A DNA stretch of 29,042 nt from the NCBI GenBank assembly GCA_964614375.1, contig CAZTLI010000010.1, positions 1-29,042 of the forward strand, given 5' to 3'. The position numbers and the translations under genes were made by a program. Positions within the stretch are counted from its first letter, which is position 1. Each line of letters begins with the position of its first letter. This stretch comes from CAZTLI01 sp964614375. Lineage in GTDB: Bacteria > Chloroflexota > Anaerolineae > Aggregatilineales > Phototrophicaceae. Positions 7,105 to 14,934 of the stretch are shown piece after piece. Below the pieces are notes generated by a model. That model saw only the letters and a list, made by a program, of their open reading frames with translations, was not told the DNA's origin and ran no database searches.

Positions 7105-8304
7105 ATGCGGAAAACGATCCTGTTTCTGATAATGGTTCTACTGCTAATAATTCCAACGGTATGGGGGCAAGATGCAACCCCGGATGTCGAACCGCCCGTT
7201 ACCCAACGCGACACCGCGCCCAATGCGAATGCGGTGCAGTTTGTCACTGTGTCCAGCGGCTTCAATCGCCCTATTTTGGTCACAAATGCGGGTGATGGGA
7301 CCAATCGCCTGTTTGTGATGGAACAGGGTGGGCGAATCTGGATATTGCGCGACGATCTTGTGCAGACGCCTGTATTTCTGGATGTCAGCGGCCTGTTACA
7401 TGCCGATGTCCACAGCGGACGCTATACCGAGCGCGGTTTGCTGGGATTGGCGTTTCACCCCAACTTTGCCGAAAACGGCTACTTTTACATCAATTATAAC
7501 GACTTGAGCGGCGCAACCGTTGTCGCCCGTTACACCGTTAGCGCCGAAAATCCCGATGTTGCCGACCCGTCTAGTGCCCGTATCCTTTTCACGCTGGCAC
7601 AACCCTTCGCTAATCATAATGGCGGGCACATGGCCTTCGGTCTGGATGGGTATCTCTATATCTCTGTCGGCGATGGGGGTTCTGCGAATGACCCGCAAGG
7701 CAACGGGCAAAACCGCGACACCCTATTGGGCAAAATTTTACGGATTGATGTGAACACCGAGGCGGGCTACACCATCCCCGAAGACAATCCCTTTGTGAAT
7801 GCCGATGGCGCGGACGAAATCTGGGCCTATGGCTTGCGGAATGTGTGGCGCTTCAGCTTTGACCGCGCAACAGGCGATATGTATCTTGCCGATGTCGGGG
7901 AAAATCAGTGGGAAGAGGTCAACTTCCAACCCGCCGATAGTCCCGGTGGCGAAAATTATGGCTGGAATGTTTTTGAGGGACTACATACCTTCTCTGGCGC
8001 GCAAGCCCCTGCCGATATGGTGCTGCCGATAATCGAATATGACCACAGTGGTGGCTGCTCCATTACAGGCGGCTATGTGTATCGTGGGCAAACGCTGGCG
8101 GATGAATTGGCGGGAGTCTATCTATTCGGCGATTGGTGTTCGGGCAATGTCTGGGCGGCCTATCGTGATTTGAATGGCGGTTGGCGGTACAGCGTTTTCC
8201 TGCGTACCAGCCGCCAGATTAGCTCTTTTGGCGAAGATGAAGCGGGCGAACTCTATCTGGTCGATTACAGCGGCGTCATCCTGCGCCTGCAACCCGCGTC
8301 ATAA
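7105..8304 (+). CDS. Secreted PQQ-dependent sugar dehydrogenase-like protein
   Basis: The 399-residue protein starts with a signal peptide (MRKTILFLIMVLLLIIPTVW, cleavage expected near Gly21-Gln22). The mature part is a six-bladed soluble quinoprotein glucose/sorbosone dehydrogenase fold (PF07995 type). Diagnostic stretches are LLGLAFHPNF with His118 at the position of the catalytic histidine of soluble glucose dehydrogenase, HNGGHMAFGLDGYLY (171-185), DTLLGKILRID (205-215), YGLRNVWRFSFD (242-253, with Arg245) and ADVGENQWEEVN. The likely reaction is oxidation of a sugar or alcohol outside the membrane with PQQ as cofactor, although many family members have never been shown to bind PQQ. An upstream in-frame start at 6922 is rejected because it would overlap plsY and bury the signal peptide. 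A related gene lies at 25311-26444. Confidence 0.82.
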   Translation: MRKTILFLIMVLLLIIPTVWGQDATPDVEPPVTQRDTAPNANAVQFVTVSSGFNRPILVTNAGDGTNRLFVMEQGGRIWILRDDLVQTPVFLDVSGLLHADVHSGRYTERGLLGLAFHPNFAENGYFYINYNDLSGATVVARYTVSAENPDVADPSSARILFTLAQPFANHNGGHMAFGLDGYLYISVGDGGSANDPQGNGQNRDTLLGKILRIDVNTEAGYTIPEDNPFVNADGADEIWAYGLRNVWRFSFDRATGDMYLADVGENQWEEVNFQPADSPGGENYGWNVFEGLHTFSGAQAPADMVLPIIEYDHSGGCSITGGYVYRGQTLADELAGVYLFGDWCSGNVWAAYRDLNGGWRYSVFLRTSRQISSFGEDEAGELYLVDYSGVILRLQPAS

Positions 8305-8331
8305 AACCTGACCACCCAACACGATATTCAG

Positions 8332-8370
8332 ACGAGGTAGTCTTCTGTGGCTGCCTCGTTTTGATTCTTT
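8332..8370 (+). terminator. Intrinsic terminator after the dehydrogenase
   Basis: ACGAGGTAG (8332-8340) pairs with CTGCCTCGT (8351-8359) over 9 bp with one T-G pair and a 10-base loop, followed by TTTT and a T-rich tail. It lies 27 bases past the stop codon. Confidence 0.7.
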
Positions 8371-8381
8371 ATTAGCCGACT

Positions 8382-8409
8382 TTTGGATTTTATATTTGTA
8401 CTATATAAT
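8382..8409 (+). promoter_or_regulatory. Candidate promoter of the cytoplasmic TPR gene
   Basis: TTTGGA (8382-8387), a 16-base AT-rich spacer and a perfect TATAAT (8404-8409) lie about 60 bases before the ATG at 8469, directly after the preceding terminator. Confidence 0.55.
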
Positions 8410-8468
8410 ACAAGCTAATGGATGGCGGGATGACAAATATATAGCTGCGGATTATTACAGGTGAGGAA

Positions 8469-9671
8469 ATGTCTCAATATAGTAGTCACGACGACATGGA
8501 ATATGACGAAATACAAGATTTGCTGCTAGAAGCACAGGAACAACATCAGAATTTCACATGGCTTGATGAACACGCTTCCAAACTCCTGCATGCGATGAAG
8601 ATTGCGGCGCAGCGTCAGGCTTTCCAATCACTCGCAGCCAACACCTTACTGCTGATTTATCAGTGGGTCACCGTCCGTAAACACTGTGCCCAATGTATTG
8701 ATATATTTTACGGAGCAGTGTTGAATTACGGATATAAGCAACCCGATTACTATCTCAAAAAAGTGAGGTTGTTTCTGTATTATGGGCAAAATGAGGCGCT
8801 TCTCGGTAACGACAGTTCTGCGGTCAAGAAATTTGAACGTGCCCTGACATACGCAAATACAGATGCGCTGCTTGAAGAATATGTTCGGATTTATACGCGC
8901 TTTTTCAGAAACAGTCTGCAAAAACTTGGTCACGCGATTAGCCCTGAACTTGTTGCCGATGCCCTGAAACTTGCCGATAAGCTCGGAAAGGATCATTTTA
9001 GAGCGCAAATTTATCTAAGTTTGAGCCAGGTGTATTTGGCATTATACGAATTTGATAATGCTCGAGTGTATGGTTGTAAAGCATACGACCTGTGGCGCCA
9101 ACGGAGCGATGTCCAGGCAATGGCGGATTCGCTCTATATGATGGCGCTCATTTACCGTCGAAAAAATCAGGGGCGTCGGGCAGCACATTACTTGCAACGT
9201 GCCAAACACTTTTATGCCCGTGCGGAAAATTGGGATCGGTTTGCACAGATGGATTATGAGCAAGCGGCGATGTACTTTGAGGATGAGAAATTTGCGGAAG
9301 CTCTGTCGTGGATACATTACGCCCAACGCGAACTCCAATCGACACCCGCATTTGACGATTTACCCTATCATCAGGCCGCGACGAAGCAACTCATGGGAAT
9401 GATCTATATTGAGTTGAACGAATTTCAAGAAGCACAACCCTATATTGAAGGCGCGCTGAAAACATGGCAAGCAGTGGGGAATATATTTGAAGAGGCCAAC
9501 AGTCTAAATTCGCTGGCGTACATGGAAGGTCGGCAGGGCAATACCACTGACGCACTGCAAACCTTAGACGCAGCAGAAATGGCCTGTGTGCAACTATCAG
9601 ATAGCGGCGCAAAAGCGTATATGCAGGACCTGATTCAGCGAACCCGCGATGAGCTTTTTCTGATGGTCTAA
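8469..9671 (+). CDS. Cytoplasmic TPR-repeat protein
   Basis: The 400-residue, all-helical protein has no signal peptide or membrane segment. TPR-like units are clear in the second half. Examples start near IYLSLSQVYLALYEFDNARVY, ADSLYMMALIYRRKNQGRRAA, AQMDYEQAAMYFEDEKFAEAL, QLMGMIYIELNEFQEAQPYI and NSLNSLAYMEGRQGNTTDAL, each with the W/L-G/Y-A-F/Y-A-P spacing typical of TPRs. The first half (residues 1-160) is also helical but divergent and contains the pair HCAQC near residue 73. TPR superhelices act as protein-binding scaffolds. No output domain is attached, so it resembles the bare solenoid regions of AfsR/MalT-like or Rap-like proteins. AGGTGAGG lies just before the ATG. It has its own promoter and terminator. 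Confidence 0.82.
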   Translation: MSQYSSHDDMEYDEIQDLLLEAQEQHQNFTWLDEHASKLLHAMKIAAQRQAFQSLAANTLLLIYQWVTVRKHCAQCIDIFYGAVLNYGYKQPDYYLKKVRLFLYYGQNEALLGNDSSAVKKFERALTYANTDALLEEYVRIYTRFFRNSLQKLGHAISPELVADALKLADKLGKDHFRAQIYLSLSQVYLALYEFDNARVYGCKAYDLWRQRSDVQAMADSLYMMALIYRRKNQGRRAAHYLQRAKHFYARAENWDRFAQMDYEQAAMYFEDEKFAEALSWIHYAQRELQSTPAFDDLPYHQAATKQLMGMIYIELNEFQEAQPYIEGALKTWQAVGNIFEEANSLNSLAYMEGRQGNTTDALQTLDAAEMACVQLSDSGAKAYMQDLIQRTRDELFLMV

Positions 9672-9712
9672 TTCAGCCCAACCCGTGTCCTCACATTCGG
9701 ATACAAACGCCA

Positions 9713-9760
9713 TAAAAACATGCAGGGCTGCTTTTGTGGAGCAGCCCCTGCATTTGATTT
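9713..9760. terminator. Bidirectional intrinsic terminator
   Basis: ATGCAGGGCTGC (9720-9731) pairs with GCAGCCCCTGCAT (9741-9753) over 12 bp with one bulged C and a 9-base loop. On the plus strand the stem is followed by TTGATTT. On the minus strand it is followed by TTTTT (AAAAA at 9714-9718 on the plus strand). It therefore ends the TPR transcript and any leftward transcript from about 9822. Confidence 0.75.
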
Positions 9761-9822
9761 CATCCACCACCATTTCCAGGTGGGAATATAGGTGGTTGCC
9801 CCTGTGGCATTTTAGCCTCCAT
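9760..9822 (-). CDS. Possible 16- to 20-residue micro-ORF
   Basis: On the minus strand GGAGG (complement of 9816-9820) sits 5 bases before an ATG at 9810 encoding MPQGQPPIFPPGNGGG and a TGA. An in-frame ATG at 9822 would add MEAK. The ORF runs directly into the bidirectional terminator. The strong ribosome-binding site, Pro/Gly-rich sequence and tight terminator look like a small transcription unit or the tail of a lost gene. It is too short for family assignment. Confidence 0.3.
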   Translation of the reverse strand: MEAKMPQGQPPIFPPGNGGG

Positions 9823-9867
9823 ATAGCGCACATAAAACGATGCCTACAGGGTCTCAAAAATGGGCGA

Positions 9868-9914
9868 TTATGTCCTTATACTTTGGACATAATTCGGACA
9901 TAATTCGGACATAT
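9868..9914. promoter_or_regulatory. Phased GGACATAA repeat operator
   Basis: GGACATAA occurs at 9885-9892 and 9896-9903, and as GGACATAT at 9907-9914, giving a strict 11-base period (one helical turn). An inverted copy, TTATGTCC, lies at 9868-9875 with a 9-base spacer. The downstream copies lie inside the predicted -35 to -10 spacer. This is the architecture of a cooperative repressor or activator site controlling the 10111-12047 operon. The cognate regulator is not identifiable in the window. Confidence 0.6.
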
Positions 9915-9923
9915 TTATATAGT
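9893..9923 (+). promoter_or_regulatory. Candidate promoter of the 10111-12047 operon
   Basis: TTCGGA (9893-9898), a 17-base spacer and TATATA (9916-9921) or TATAGT (9918-9923) overlap the GGACATAA array. The -35 is far from consensus, as expected of a promoter that depends on or is masked by a bound regulator. Confidence 0.4.
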
Positions 9924-10029
9924 AGAGCGTACTTCGAGCGTGCGGGAGGCGTGGGGCGACTGCGCGTTAATCGTCAGGCGCACGACTTGGAAAGTTCACA
10001 CTTTGGTTCTATAGTTGAGAGATAGATAG

Positions 10030-10101
10030 ATGCGTTCTGTGGGCGCCAAAACACCCTATCAGGATGTTTATCATGTTCTTGCTCTTGATGCCCATCGCTA
10101 A
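10030..10101 (+). CDS. Possible 23-codon leader peptide
   Basis: An ATG at 10030 opens MRSVGAKTPYQDVYHVLALDAHR and ends with TAA at 10099-10101. The ribosome-binding sequence of the next gene (AGGG) overlaps or abuts this stop, so translation of the leader could be coupled to the downstream gene. There is no run of one amino acid that would suggest classical attenuation, and no strong ribosome-binding site of its own. Confidence 0.25.
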   Translation: MRSVGAKTPYQDVYHVLALDAHR

Positions 10102-10110
10102 GGGATGACT

Positions 10111-11475
10111 ATGCAACGGTTGATTATTGGGTTGGTGGTGCTGGCGCTGGTTTGCGCCGCGACACCCCTCATCGCACAAGACAACGGGGATAATCCGCCT
10201 GATTATGCCATTACCAATCTCACGTATGCGTTTTCTAATGATGAAAGTGAAATCACGATTGAGGTTGAGGTCACAAATACAGGTGGGGATGCAGAAGGAG
10301 ACGCAACGGTGAACTTGATCTCGTCCACCGGGCGCATCATTGCTGCCGAAACACTTCCACCACTCGAATCCGGTGCGATTGTGCGCGTACCCTTTACCTT
10401 TGCGACAGGCAATGAGTTTTTCTCGGCGGGCAGCAGCCAGTCTATCATCGTCGAAGTGGGCATAGATCAGGTCGAGCCGCTCTTTGGGCCAACGATTGAC
10501 GACAATTCAGGCGGTATCACCGTTACTATACCCGAAACGATCAACAGCGCCGGCAGCGGCAGTGACGGGCAAATCGAGGTGACGCCGGTTGACAGTGTGT
10601 TTGTCGTGCCGCTGCTGGGCATCGAAGTCGATACCTCTAATCCGATTCAGGTGGCCCTGCTGATTGTGGGTGTCGGTGTCACGTTATTGTTACTCTGGCT
10701 GGTCATCGTCATTCTCCGCCTGTTATTCAGTCGCCCGCCCACGTTTGGCACATGGCAGCCCCCTTATGCCAATATGCCGCAGCTAGACCCCAACAGCATC
10801 GGTGGACGCCGCCAGATGTGGCAGCACCACGCGCAAAATGGCTCGCTGCTGATTCCGTGTACTGACCAACCCAACCTCCATGCGCTGAAATTGCTGCACA
10901 GTATGGATGGCGCGCACCTGCTGGGCTGGAAAATCATCGCGATGCGAATGAGTCAGTACGATATGTATGGGCGTGTGAATCGCACACAGGTACTGGGCAG
11001 TAAGGGCATGGTCAAGCGGATGAACAAACAGGTCAAACGCAGCCGGCAGGTCACGGTCGATAAAGTTCGCAAGGGGCTGCAACCTGTCGCGCGCCATCTG
11101 ACGCAACAAATCAAGAAGAAAATCAACAAACGCACACTCGGTCTACCGATTGCGCTGGATATGCGCTTTCTGGGGGCACATGGCGAGGTGCGGATTGTGT
11201 TTGAATTGTACGAATGCCAGAATTGGAATTGGCAGCGCATCGACACATGGGAGCCAGAAATGACGGTCATGAGTCGCGAAATTTACGAGACCTATACCTA
11301 CACCCTCAATGGACAAATCCCCGGCGAGACACAGAAGCAATTTTATAAACGCTTAGAAACGGACGTGTTGTGGCTGCTGACGGAAATGATCAAGCCGCAT
11401 CCCACCGACATGGTGCCGCCGGATACCCTGTCCAACATGAAACCGATTACCGACGAAGTAGAACCAGCATCATAA
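10111..11475 (+). CDS. Membrane protein with CARDB-like extracellular domain
   Basis: The 454-residue type I membrane protein has a signal peptide at 1-22 (ending PLIAQ). A beta-sandwich resembling CARDB/Ig-like adhesion domains follows at about 29-140, including DYAITNLTYAFSNDESE, ITIEVEVTNTGGDAEGDATV and the strand VRVPFTFATG. After a Ser/Gly linker, one membrane helix lies at about 179-206. The cytoplasmic part (about 210-454) is basic in places (KRMNKQVKRSRQVTVDK) and has no family that I recognise. The start at 10111 is chosen over 10105 because AGGG ends 6 bases before it and would touch the earlier ATG. A 2TM protein gene follows 35 bases later, and the pair probably forms an operon behind the GGACATAA operator. 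Confidence 0.68.
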   Translation: MQRLIIGLVVLALVCAATPLIAQDNGDNPPDYAITNLTYAFSNDESEITIEVEVTNTGGDAEGDATVNLISSTGRIIAAETLPPLESGAIVRVPFTFATGNEFFSAGSSQSIIVEVGIDQVEPLFGPTIDDNSGGITVTIPETINSAGSGSDGQIEVTPVDSVFVVPLLGIEVDTSNPIQVALLIVGVGVTLLLLWLVIVILRLLFSRPPTFGTWQPPYANMPQLDPNSIGGRRQMWQHHAQNGSLLIPCTDQPNLHALKLLHSMDGAHLLGWKIIAMRMSQYDMYGRVNRTQVLGSKGMVKRMNKQVKRSRQVTVDKVRKGLQPVARHLTQQIKKKINKRTLGLPIALDMRFLGAHGEVRIVFELYECQNWNWQRIDTWEPEMTVMSREIYETYTYTLNGQIPGETQKQFYKRLETDVLWLLTEMIKPHPTDMVPPDTLSNMKPITDEVEPAS

Positions 11476-11510
11476 ACGTATCCTGTTTTTTCGCTAATTC
11501 GGAGAGAGCA

Positions 11511-12047
11511 ATGAGCACCCGTTCATCAGACCGTTCAAAGTCGGGTATAGGCGATGTATTCCGATTTGCGGGGTACATACAGGTATCATCCGACAAATCA
11601 ATGGATGATTGTATTCTGGGTATACGTGAGAACCAGACGAATGCGTCATTTTTGGGTGGTTATTCAACCCGGATGATATTACCGAAAGCCACCCAATCCA
11701 GAAAGCCCAATCAACCCTATCACTTTGGCATGGAATACTATCGTCTGAGCTACCGTTCTGGACGCCCTACTCACGCGGTGCAGCAATTACGGGGTGTGCT
11801 GTATACCGAGAACAATCAAACCCATATCGCGGCGAAAGTGCAGTTCGTAGGGGCGGCATTGCGCTGGTTCTGGTTGGCTTTGATGCTGGTTTTGCTGAGT
11901 ATTGGCGTCTGGTTATACACGGGCAATGTGGTCTTGATAGGACTGGTTGCGCTGACAGGCATTCCCCTGCTGGTATTGATAATCGTGATGGGGCTAGACC
12001 GCTACTATCTGCGACGCATCATCCGTCAGGGTATGGGTATCCAGTAG
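11511..12047 (+). CDS. Two-helix membrane protein, unknown function
   Basis: The 178-residue protein has a soluble N-terminal part (residues 1-115) and two adjacent membrane helices at about 117-138 and 142-162 (WFWLALMLVLLSIGVWLY and VVLIGLVALTGIPLLVLIIV), then a basic tail. GGAGAGAG just before the ATG supports the start. The longer in-frame reading from 11370 is rejected because it lies inside the preceding gene. It follows the CARDB-like gene by 35 bases, so the two products probably act together at the membrane. I do not recognise the family. Confidence 0.68.
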   Translation: MSTRSSDRSKSGIGDVFRFAGYIQVSSDKSMDDCILGIRENQTNASFLGGYSTRMILPKATQSRKPNQPYHFGMEYYRLSYRSGRPTHAVQQLRGVLYTENNQTHIAAKVQFVGAALRWFWLALMLVLLSIGVWLYTGNVVLIGLVALTGIPLLVLIIVMGLDRYYLRRIIRQGMGIQ

Positions 12048-12051
12048 CAGA

Positions 12052-12081
12052 GGCAAACAGCCCGTTATTTGCCCTGTTTTT
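12052..12081 (+). terminator. Probable terminator of the 10111-12047 operon
   Basis: GGCAAA (12052-12057) pairs with TTTGCC (12068-12073), with a 10-base loop and a TTTTT run at 12077-12081. The stem is short, and it overlaps the 3' end of the convergent zinc-ribbon gene. Confidence 0.42.
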
Positions 12082-13552
12082 GTGCTTTACCCAACACCGT
12101 GTGCCCAGTCTGACCATTGACCAGCGCCAAACGCACGTCGCCGTCTTCCTCTAACAGCGTGGCGACATACACTGGCATCAACACCAATTGAAACGTCATC
12201 GACTGTACTGCACTGAAAATGTTGATTTGTATATCGTTTTCGGGTATATAACCATATTTCTCGCGCATGACCTCGCTGACGTGCCCGCGCGCCTCGATAG
12301 ACGCTTTATCAAAATCAAGCTGATACAATTCCGCCGGATACTTTGCCAGCAGGTCGGGCGTATAGGGTCGAACGCTGTGCATATCAAAATGTCCGACGCG
12401 CGTGGTAAGGTCGGGCGCTGGGGATGTCACGCCACAGATCGCGATGTCGTTAATCAGGTCAGTGAATTGTTCCCGTTGATAGGGGTTAACCACCTGCATC
12501 CGCGCCTGGTCGCTGCGTTTGTCGATGGTGGTGCGGGTGACATTGACTACCGCATCAAACACCCAGAAGGGCATATACACACCATTCATCACGGCCTGTT
12601 TGACCTTGTTATTGCCGAAGAAGCCCTTCATTCGCTCCCACGCACTGTCCAGACGGTCACGGATGGCTTGTGCCGCAGCATCGCGCGTGACTTCAAACGC
12701 AATCAATCCATCGGGCTGCTGGAACGATTTCAGCGCGTCCTGTTCGATGACATGATTTGAACCGCAGAAGGGGCAGCGCGTCGAGAGTTTTGTGCCGGGT
12801 ATCGTCCGGTCAGCGGCGCAGTTATTGCAATGCAAGAAGCGTTCGCCAATCTTCCACTGGATGGCTTTGGCCTTGCGTTCGATGAGCGCCATCGCTAAAG
12901 AGTCTTCGCCCACAGCCTTGCTGCTGACTGCTGTTTGATAACCACAATAGGCACACAGCACAATACCGTGTTCGACATCTTCGGTCAGGTCGCCTTCACA
13001 GACAGGGCAGGACAGCACTTTCGTTTTCACACCGACAGCAACACCAAGCTGACGTTGTTGGGGGTCATTATAATGGTCGGCGCGGGCGGCTTCTTCTTCC
13101 GTCAGGCGACCATTCAGCACCATCAATTCGCGCAGCCCTTCCATGTGATTGGGATTATGCGACAGCAAAATATCCAGATGACGGCGTTTGACCTTTTCGT
13201 CGTCCGACAGCCGCACAATCCACAGGTGCGCGTCCAGAAAATCGGGTTGATATTGCAGCGCCGCCTGAAACGCCTGAATCGCGCCCGCCCAATCTTTCTG
13301 GCGGATGCAATCTTGCCCGGTATTGAATTTCGTCCGCGCCCAGGGTTGCAGCGAACCGGGATGCGAAATGGCATACGAGGGCGTCCAATCGCGTTTGACA
13401 GGGGTCGGCTTTTTCGGTTCGGGTTTGAGGGTTTTTTCTTCTTGCTGGTAAGCACACAAGCTGCATTCGAGGTTGCCGTTGTCGTTGACGAACATCGTGC
13501 GAACCGCGCCACACGATGGACACTCTTCCGGCGCAAGTGGACGAATCGGCAT
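12065..13552 (-). CDS. Zinc-ribbon/TPR protein, unknown function
   Basis: The 495-residue protein contains three CxxC...CxxC zinc ribbons, with cysteines at 11/14 and 30/33, 182/185 and 200/203, and 242/245 and 260/263. A TPR-like unit lies at about 75-108 (KFNTGQDCIRQKDWAGAIQAF). The C-terminal half contains GVYMPFWVFDAVV (324-336), a motif seen in large zinc-ribbon proteins of unknown function where it begins a beta-rich domain. No membrane helix or enzymatic motif is visible. Zinc ribbons together with a TPR suggest a nucleic-acid or protein-binding scaffold. On the minus strand GGGGAG lies about 7 bases before the ATG. It is the downstream gene of a minus-strand group with the two thioesterases, 172 bases away. 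Confidence 0.78.
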   Translation of the reverse strand: MPIRPLAPEECPSCGAVRTMFVNDNGNLECSLCAYQQEEKTLKPEPKKPTPVKRDWTPSYAISHPGSLQPWARTKFNTGQDCIRQKDWAGAIQAFQAALQYQPDFLDAHLWIVRLSDDEKVKRRHLDILLSHNPNHMEGLRELMVLNGRLTEEEAARADHYNDPQQRQLGVAVGVKTKVLSCPVCEGDLTEDVEHGIVLCAYCGYQTAVSSKAVGEDSLAMALIERKAKAIQWKIGERFLHCNNCAADRTIPGTKLSTRCPFCGSNHVIEQDALKSFQQPDGLIAFEVTRDAAAQAIRDRLDSAWERMKGFFGNNKVKQAVMNGVYMPFWVFDAVVNVTRTTIDKRSDQARMQVVNPYQREQFTDLINDIAICGVTSPAPDLTTRVGHFDMHSVRPYTPDLLAKYPAELYQLDFDKASIEARGHVSEVMREKYGYIPENDIQINIFSAVQSMTFQLVLMPVYVATLLEEDGDVRLALVNGQTGHTVLGKAQKQGK

Positions 13553-13724
13553 GACTACTCCCCTTTGTTACACATCACACTCCCATTGTAACCGAAAATG
13601 GATTTTTTCATGGTGCGGATAACCATAAACAATCGTCAGACACGAACTCGCCCATCAATCTATCCCCATGTATTCGCGGTATCGGCGCTTTTTGCTGACC
13701 GTTGACCTGCTGCTAGCGAAACGG

Positions 13725-14162
13725 CTATTTCCCCTGCGGCTGGATGACAAAAAGCGTCACCAGCGCCGTCGCGCACAGGGATTCGTCGTCGCCGGTCACG
13801 CCATAGACATCAGATTGGCAGACTGTGAGTGTGCGTCCGGCTTTGATGACCTGTGATTTCGCGACCAACCATTCGCCCTGTGCCGGAGACATCAAATTGA
13901 GCTTGAACTCCACCGTCAACACATCCGCGCCTGCCGGGACGAGAGTCGCTGCCGCTGCGCCTGCGGTATTGTCCGCCAATGTGCCGACGACTCCAGCATG
14001 AAAATAGCCATGATGCTGTGTCAGTTCGGGTTTATGGGGGACGCGCAGTTCAGCATAACCCTCGCGCATCGCGCCCAATTCTGTGCCGATATATTGCATA
14101 AAGGGCTGCTGCGCCAGTACCCCTGCAATCACCTGTGCAAAATCACGTTCATTGTCACTCAT
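13725..14162 (-). CDS. PaaI-like hotdog-fold thioesterase (paralogue 2)
   Basis: The 145-residue single hotdog domain carries the PaaI-family core HGYFHAGVVGTLADNTAG at about 51-68, where the HxG turn and the following helix bind the acyl-CoA thioester and the Asp serves catalysis. The later strands VEFKLNLMSPAQGEWL and SQVIKAGRTLTVCQSDVYG are typical. The predicted reaction is hydrolysis of acyl-CoA, possibly aryl- or hydroxy-acyl-CoA as for PaaI. The start codon overlaps the stop codon of the upstream paralogue as ATGA (14159-14162), so translation is coupled. The two proteins are similar along their whole length. Confidence 0.85.
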   Translation of the reverse strand: MSDNERDFAQVIAGVLAQQPFMQYIGTELGAMREGYAELRVPHKPELTQHHGYFHAGVVGTLADNTAGAAAATLVPAGADVLTVEFKLNLMSPAQGEWLVAKSQVIKAGRTLTVCQSDVYGVTGDDESLCATALVTLFVIQPQGK

Positions 14163-14635
14163 GTGGCTGTCCCCTCTGGCCTATCGCTCATACCGTGCAT
14201 GGTCATCAGGGTAAGCTGCATGGTCGCGCACAGCTTCGATTCGCCATTTTTAACCGCATCGACATCGGCGCGGCACACCGTCAACGTCCGACCTGCTTTG
14301 ATGACGCTGGCGCGGGCAATCAGCAGGTTGCCATCTGCCGGACGCAATAAATTCAGCTTATATTCTACCGTCAATACGGACGCATCGGCAGGCATGAGGG
14401 TATAGGCGGCATAACCACCCGCGCTGTCCGCAATCGTGCCGACCATCCCCGCATGGAAAAAGCCGTGCTGCTGCGCTAGCTGCGGTTTATAGGGCAGATG
14501 AATCTCGACGTAACCGGGACGCACAGCGACCATCGTCGCGCCGAGATAATCCATCACGCCCTGCCGGTTGAAACTATCGCGGACTCGTTCGGCAAAATTG
14601 GGGTCTTGCGCCTGAAATGTGGGGGATGCGGTCAT
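14159..14635 (-). CDS. PaaI-like hotdog-fold thioesterase (paralogue 1)
   Basis: The 158-residue protein has the same hotdog architecture as its downstream neighbour, with HGFFHAGMVGTIADSAG at about 61-77 as the active-site segment, and VEYKLNLLRPADGNLL and ASVIKAGRTLTVCRADV in the later strands. It probably arose by tandem duplication with the next gene and may form a heteromer with it. A predicted promoter with a perfect TATAAT lies at 14674-14679 on the minus strand, and AGGA precedes the ATG by about 7 bases. The substrate is unknown. Confidence 0.85.
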   Translation of the reverse strand: MTASPTFQAQDPNFAERVRDSFNRQGVMDYLGATMVAVRPGYVEIHLPYKPQLAQQHGFFHAGMVGTIADSAGGYAAYTLMPADASVLTVEYKLNLLRPADGNLLIARASVIKAGRTLTVCRADVDAVKNGESKLCATMQLTLMTMHGMSDRPEGTAT

Positions 14636-14673
14636 GCTGTGTCCTGTTCGTGTGCGGGTGAACCTATGCTGCC

Positions 14674-14702
14674 ATTATACCGCTGCCGACTGGCCTGTGA
14701 CG
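14674..14702 (-). promoter_or_regulatory. Candidate promoter of the thioesterase pair
   Basis: The minus strand carries a perfect TATAAT (complement of 14674-14679). The hexamer 17 bases upstream (CGTCAC) is a poor -35. The leader would be about 30 bases. Confidence 0.33.
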
Positions 14703-14778
14703 TATCAGCATAGACCGCAATAATAGAGCGCTAGGGATGACCCGCCAGGGACAACAGCCCCACGCACGCGCCTAAAAC

Positions 14779-14907
14779 ATGGCGGTGCTGCGTGCGGTTG
14801 CGCTGAATTTGCTCAAGCAGGATACCTCCAAAAGCAGCTTGCGACAGAAACGCTTTCGCGCCGCTATGGACAATGACTTCTTGCTTCACCTGCTCAACCA
14901 GTTTTGA
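14779..14907 (+). pseudogene. 3' stub of an ISAs1-type transposase
   Basis: The frame ends at TGA 14905-14907 and reads NMAVLRAVALNLLKQDTSK, then SSLRQKRFRAAMDNDFLLHLLNQF. This matches the C-terminus of ISAs1-family DDE transposases, where the final helix reads roughly ALLRHIALNLLKQ followed by KxKRxxAxWDxxYLLxLL. The same frame is interrupted by TAA at 14773-14775 just upstream. The preceding QPHARA could be the degraded continuation, after which homology fades. The catalytic part of the transposase is missing, so this is a dead insertion-sequence remnant. Confidence 0.65.
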
Positions 14908-14934
14908 AGCGATTGCCCTGCCTCAATTTGCTTT

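Larger units (their letters stand above)
9672..10110. other. 439-bp intergenic region
   Basis: It holds a strong bidirectional terminator (9720-9760), a minus-strand micro-ORF with a good ribosome-binding site (9760-9822), a phased repeat operator with an inverted copy (9868-9914) inside a promoter (9893-9923), and a 23-codon leader ORF (10030-10101). Confidence 0.55.

Noticed and set aside
12935..13591. Plus-strand ORF of 218 residues opposite the zinc-ribbon gene
   Set aside because: It is a codon-bias shadow. The minus-strand frame contains three zinc ribbons with regular spacing.
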